From: Methanobrevibacter olleyae | Lineage (GTDB): Archaea; Methanobacteriota; Methanobacteria; Methanobacteriales; Methanobacteriaceae | Direction: 5' to 3' | Length of the DNA stretch: 64,000 bases | Assembly: GCA_015063035.1 (NCBI GenBank) | Contig: SUTG01000001.1 | Coordinates: 62,001-126,000, forward strand | Shown here: piece by piece, positions 63,182-64,000 of the stretch | Position numbering within the stretch: the stretch's first letter is position 1 | How the letters are laid out: every line of letters begins with the position of its first letter | Program-made: the position numbers and the translations under genes | The notes under the pieces: model-generated | Seen by the model: the letters and a program-made list of their open reading frames with translations, nothing else | Told to the model about the DNA's origin: nothing | The model's database searches: none

Positions 63182-64000
63182 ATGTATCAATATGAAGAAG
63201 ATATGAATAAGATTTATGACTTAATGAGAGTTCATAATGACTGGATGAGAGACAGCGTAAACCTTATTGCTAGTGAAAATACCACAAGTAATGCTGTAAC
63301 AACTGCAATGGCTTCAGATTTGGCTCATAGATATGCTGAAGGTCAAGCTTACGAAAGATTATACCAAGGATGTACCTACATTGACCAAATTGAAGACATT
63401 ACAAAACAATTGTCATGTAAAGTTTACGACTGTAGCTATGCAAACGTCCAACCAGTTTCTGGAGTGACTGCAAATCTTGCCGCTTTCTTCGGTTTCGCTA
63501 AAGCTGGAGACAAGATGATTGCTATGAACATTCCTTTCGGAGGACACATTTCCCATGCAAATGTAAGTGCAGCTGGTATTAGAGGATTAAAAACTTTAGA
63601 GCACCCTTTCAATCCAGAAGTAATGAACATTGATGTTGATGCATTGAACAAAATGATCTTAGCTGAAAAACCAAAAATCATTCTCTTTGGAGGAAGCTTA
63701 TTCCTCTTCCCACACCCTGTATCTGAAGTTGTTGATGCAGCTAATGAAGTGGGAGCAACCATTATGTACGATGGTGCTCATGTGCTTGGATTGATTGCAG
63801 GAAAACAATTCCAAGATCCTTTAAAAGAAGGAGCTGAAGTCCTTATGGGAAGTACCCACAAGACTTTCCCAGGTCCTCAAGGAGGAATCATCTTATCAGA
63901 TAAGAAAAATGAAAATTTAATTGACAATGCTGTGTTCCCTGGTGTAGTAAGTAACCACCACTTGCACCATTTAGCAGGTTTAGGTATTGCTACTGCTGAA
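63182..64000 (+). CDS. glyA: Serine hydroxymethyltransferase, 3' end outside the window
   Basis: Partial gene, 273 codons visible and open at 64000. It matches archaeal Gly[18 protein letters not shown] near residue 24, the PLP region [11 protein letters not shown] and [17 protein letters not shown] and the PLP-lysine motif [13 protein letters not shown] near residue 223. It interconverts serine and glycine using tetrahydromethanopterin or a related pterin in these methanogens. Two in-frame ATGs occur; that at 63182 lies eight bases after AGGTG, the other, 63176, only two, so 63182 is preferred. Confidence 0.92.
   Translation, partial: MYQYEEDMNKIYDLMRVHNDWMRDSVNLIASENTTSNAVTTAMASDLAHRYAEGQAYERLYQGCTYIDQIEDITKQLSCKVYDCSYANVQPVSGVTANLAAFFGFAKAGDKMIAMNIPFGGHISHANVSAAGIRGLKTLEHPFNPEVMNIDVDALNKMILAEKPKIILFGGSLFLFPHPVSEVVDAANEVGATIMYDGAHVLGLIAGKQFQDPLKEGAEVLMGSTHKTFPGPQGGIILSDKKNENLIDNAVFPGVVSNHHLHHLAGLGIATAE

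Overview
The window is 64 kb of AT-rich archaeal DNA that looks like a gut or rumen Methanobrevibacter (Methanobacteriales); this assignment is inferred. The support is methanogen genes (hdrA, methanogenesis marker protein 11, a tfrA-like thiol:fumarate reductase subunit, a dadD-like deaminase, archaeal radA and RPA), several very large adhesin-like proteins with right-handed beta-helix repeats and Lys-rich C-termini, GGTG-type ribosome binding sites and TTTATATA-type promoters. No rRNA or tRNA gene, insertion sequence, prophage or CRISPR array was seen.

Layout. 1-16.3 kb: three secreted adhesin-like proteins on the + strand (2802, 969 and 1303 aa); the third carries a complete papain-like protease domain. 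They share a C-terminal cassette and are separated by tandem repeats. 16.4-27.0 kb: a dadD-like deaminase, then redox and stress genes (ferritin-like protein, metallo-beta-lactamase/rubredoxin protein, EFR1-type flavodoxin-ferredoxin, flavodoxin, two aldo/keto reductases, a flavin-binding/ferredoxin fusion, an MDR dehydrogenase) with two MarR regulators. 26.0-28.1 kb: a RiPP-like cassette, with a precursor of ten ACG repeats, a radical SAM/SPASM maturase, the adjoining MDR dehydrogenase and a divergent HxlR regulator. 28.1-32.6 kb: a structured gene-poor stretch with a possible small RNA or leader peptide, tfrA, ribB under an FMN riboswitch, and two very small membrane-protein genes. 32.6-37.9 kb: a fourth adhesin, a YhgE/Pip-type membrane protein, a paralogous pair of small membrane proteins and a nitroreductase. 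38-45.2 kb: a tRNA-dihydrouridine synthase, methanogenesis marker 11, ribH, a 28-aa membrane peptide, a glycosyltransferase and leuC-leuD-leuB. 45.3-54.4 kb: surface-polysaccharide genes (nucleotide-sugar dehydrogenase, rfbD-rfbA-rfbC-rfbB for dTDP-rhamnose, two GT2 enzymes, a polyprenyl glycosylphosphotransferase). 55.3-64 kb: RPA, radA, a frameshifted auxin-efflux-type carrier gene, hdrA and a truncated glyA.

A recurrent feature is that about twenty intergenic gaps contain two to four direct tandem copies of a 28-56 nt unit. Several copy the 3' end of the upstream gene, and in leuB a 36-nt copy has changed the stop codon. The other points most worth checking are the ACG-repeat precursor with a hairpin between it and its maturase, the FMN riboswitch on an archaeal ribB, the small ORF whose ribosome binding site sits in a hairpin, the likely ATT start of the MBL-rubredoxin gene, and a dispersed hairpin element.
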